A stretch of 15,171 nucleotides of DNA, taken from assembly GCA_011526275.1 (NCBI GenBank), contig WTJP01000075.1, positions 9,362 through 24,532 of the forward strand, read 5' to 3'. Shown here piece after piece: positions 14,204 through 15,171 of this stretch; the stretch's first letter is position 1, and each line of letters starts with the position of its first letter. The notes below the pieces were generated by a model. It was not told the DNA's origin. It searched no databases and saw only the letters and a list, made by a program, of their open reading frames with translations. Made by a program: the position numbers and the translations under genes. The stretch is from Candidatus Arcticimaribacter sp. (GTDB lineage Bacteria > Bacteroidota > Bacteroidia > Flavobacteriales > Flavobacteriaceae).

Positions 14204-15171
14204 ATGAAGATTTCCTACAACTGGATGCAGCAATTCATCCAAGCTGAACTCCCCCTTGAAGAACAATTGGATTTATTGACCGACCTCGGCCTCGAGGTGG
14301 AAGGCAACACCCTTTTTGAATCTGTTCCCGGAAGTTTAGCAGGGGTTGTAGTAGGAGAAGTCTTGGCCTGTGAGCAACACCCCAATGCCGACCGTTTGCG
14401 CGTAACCCAAGTAAACATCGGTGCCGATGCGCCTGTGCAAATTGTTTGTGGTGCGCCTAATGTTGCCCAAGGACAAAAAGTGCCTGTGGCTACGGTGGGA
14501 ACCACCCTCTACGACAAAGAAGGAAATGCTTGGGAAATCAAAAAAAGTAAAATCCGTGGAGAAGCTAGTCACGGAATGATTTGTGCTGAAGACGAATTGG
14601 GCTTAGGAGAAAGTCACGAGGGGATCATGGTTTTAGATGAAAAGCTTACCCCAGGTACCCCCTGTGCCGAGCTCTTCGACATCGAACAAGACCGTACCAT
14701 TGAAATTGGCCTTACGCCTAACCGTTGCGATGCTATGAGTCATATGGGCGTTGCTCGTGATTTAAAAGCCGGCTGTACCCAGCGTAATATTCCTTTTAAA
14801 TGGCATTTCCCCAACACTAACGCCTTTAAAGTAGACAACACCTCCCTCCCAATCGATGTGATTGTAGCAGAACCCAAATTAGCGCCGCGCTATTCAGGGA
14901 TTACCCTCTCGGGAGTTAAAGTAGCCGCTTCCCCCAGCTGGTTACAAAACCGATTAAAAGCCATTGGCCTAACGCCAAAAAACAATATAGTGGACATCAC
15001 CAACTACATCTTGCATGAGTTGGGACAACCACTACACGCCTTCGATGCCGATAAAATCAAAGGTAAAATCAACGTTAAAACCCTTCCTAAAGACACGCCT
15101 TTCACCACCCTAGACGGTGAAGAACGCAAGCTACACGAAGAGGATCTTATGATTTGTGATGACGATACGCC
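14204..15171 (+). CDS. pheT: Phenylalanine--tRNA ligase beta subunit (3' partial)
   Basis: The beta subunit of the alpha2-beta2 phenylalanyl-tRNA synthetase. About 322 of an expected 800 residues are present before the window ends, so no stop is seen. It starts MKISYNWMQQFI, the family N terminus. Residues 40-150 are the EMAP-II/Arc1p-like tRNA-binding OB domain: GEVLACEQHPNADRLRVTQV (51-70), CGAPN (82-86), SHGMICAEDELGL (122-134). TPNRCDAMSHMGVARDL (171-187) leads into the B3/B4 editing domain, with NNIVDITNYILHELGQPLHA further on. The catalytic-like and anticodon-recognition parts lie beyond the window. The alpha-subunit gene (pheS) is not adjacent on the visible side; the gene upstream is recG. 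Confidence 0.96.
   Translation, partial: MKISYNWMQQFIQAELPLEEQLDLLTDLGLEVEGNTLFESVPGSLAGVVVGEVLACEQHPNADRLRVTQVNIGADAPVQIVCGAPNVAQGQKVPVATVGTTLYDKEGNAWEIKKSKIRGEASHGMICAEDELGLGESHEGIMVLDEKLTPGTPCAELFDIEQDRTIEIGLTPNRCDAMSHMGVARDLKAGCTQRNIPFKWHFPNTNAFKVDNTSLPIDVIVAEPKLAPRYSGITLSGVKVAASPSWLQNRLKAIGLTPKNNIVDITNYILHELGQPLHAFDADKIKGKINVKTLPKDTPFTTLDGEERKLHEEDLMICDDDT

Overview
The window is a densely packed, ordinary-looking chromosomal segment of a Bacteroidota bacterium, most likely Flavobacteriia. The pointers are: a single-chain 2-oxoacid dehydrogenase E1 (alpha and beta fused); the neighbourhood holA / stand-alone HsdR-N-like protein / GT2 glycosyltransferase / OmpA lipoprotein, which I recall as common in Flavobacteriaceae; A-rich leaders without clear Shine-Dalgarno sequences; and TAnnTTTG-type -7 promoter boxes. 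Base composition looks even throughout. I see no insertion sequence, phage, integrase, CRISPR array, tRNA or rRNA. The longest gap between genes is about 95 bases, so there is no long non-coding stretch to describe.

Layout. (1) 1-2066 (+): 3' part of the fused E1 gene, meeting holA (-) tail to tail in a shared TTAA. (2) 2063-3064 (-): holA, the clamp-loader delta subunit, with a TTG start. (3) Only 26 bases away, a divergent + strand block: a PD-(D/E)XK-like HsdR-N protein (3091-3543), overlapping by ATGA a GT2 glycosyltransferase (3540-4523), then an OmpA-domain lipoprotein (4585-5451) ending in a bidirectional terminator. (4) 5501-8460 (-): a uvrD/pcrA helicase followed by a YciO/Sua5-family gene, joined by a GTGA stop/start overlap. 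(5) 8556-11091 (+): two tandem, about 75% identical, secreted M20 amidohydrolases separated by one base. (6) 11069-11968 (-): a patatin-like lipase whose 3' end overlaps the second peptidase by 23 bases. (7) 12054-14153 (+): recG, separated from the patatin gene by an 85-base divergent spacer holding two perfect inverted repeats. (8) 14204 to the window end (+): 5' part of pheT.

The genes are mostly housekeeping: central carbon and branched-chain acid oxidation (E1), replication (holA), repair and recombination (uvrD, recG), translation (pheT, perhaps the Sua5-family gene) and envelope or secreted functions (GT2, OmpA lipoprotein, M20 pair). I found no convincing new multi-gene system. The points most worth a second look are the orphan HsdR-N nuclease-like gene beside holA, the inverted-repeat spacer upstream of recG, the tandem amidohydrolase duplication, and the altered Mg/ThDP motif in E1.
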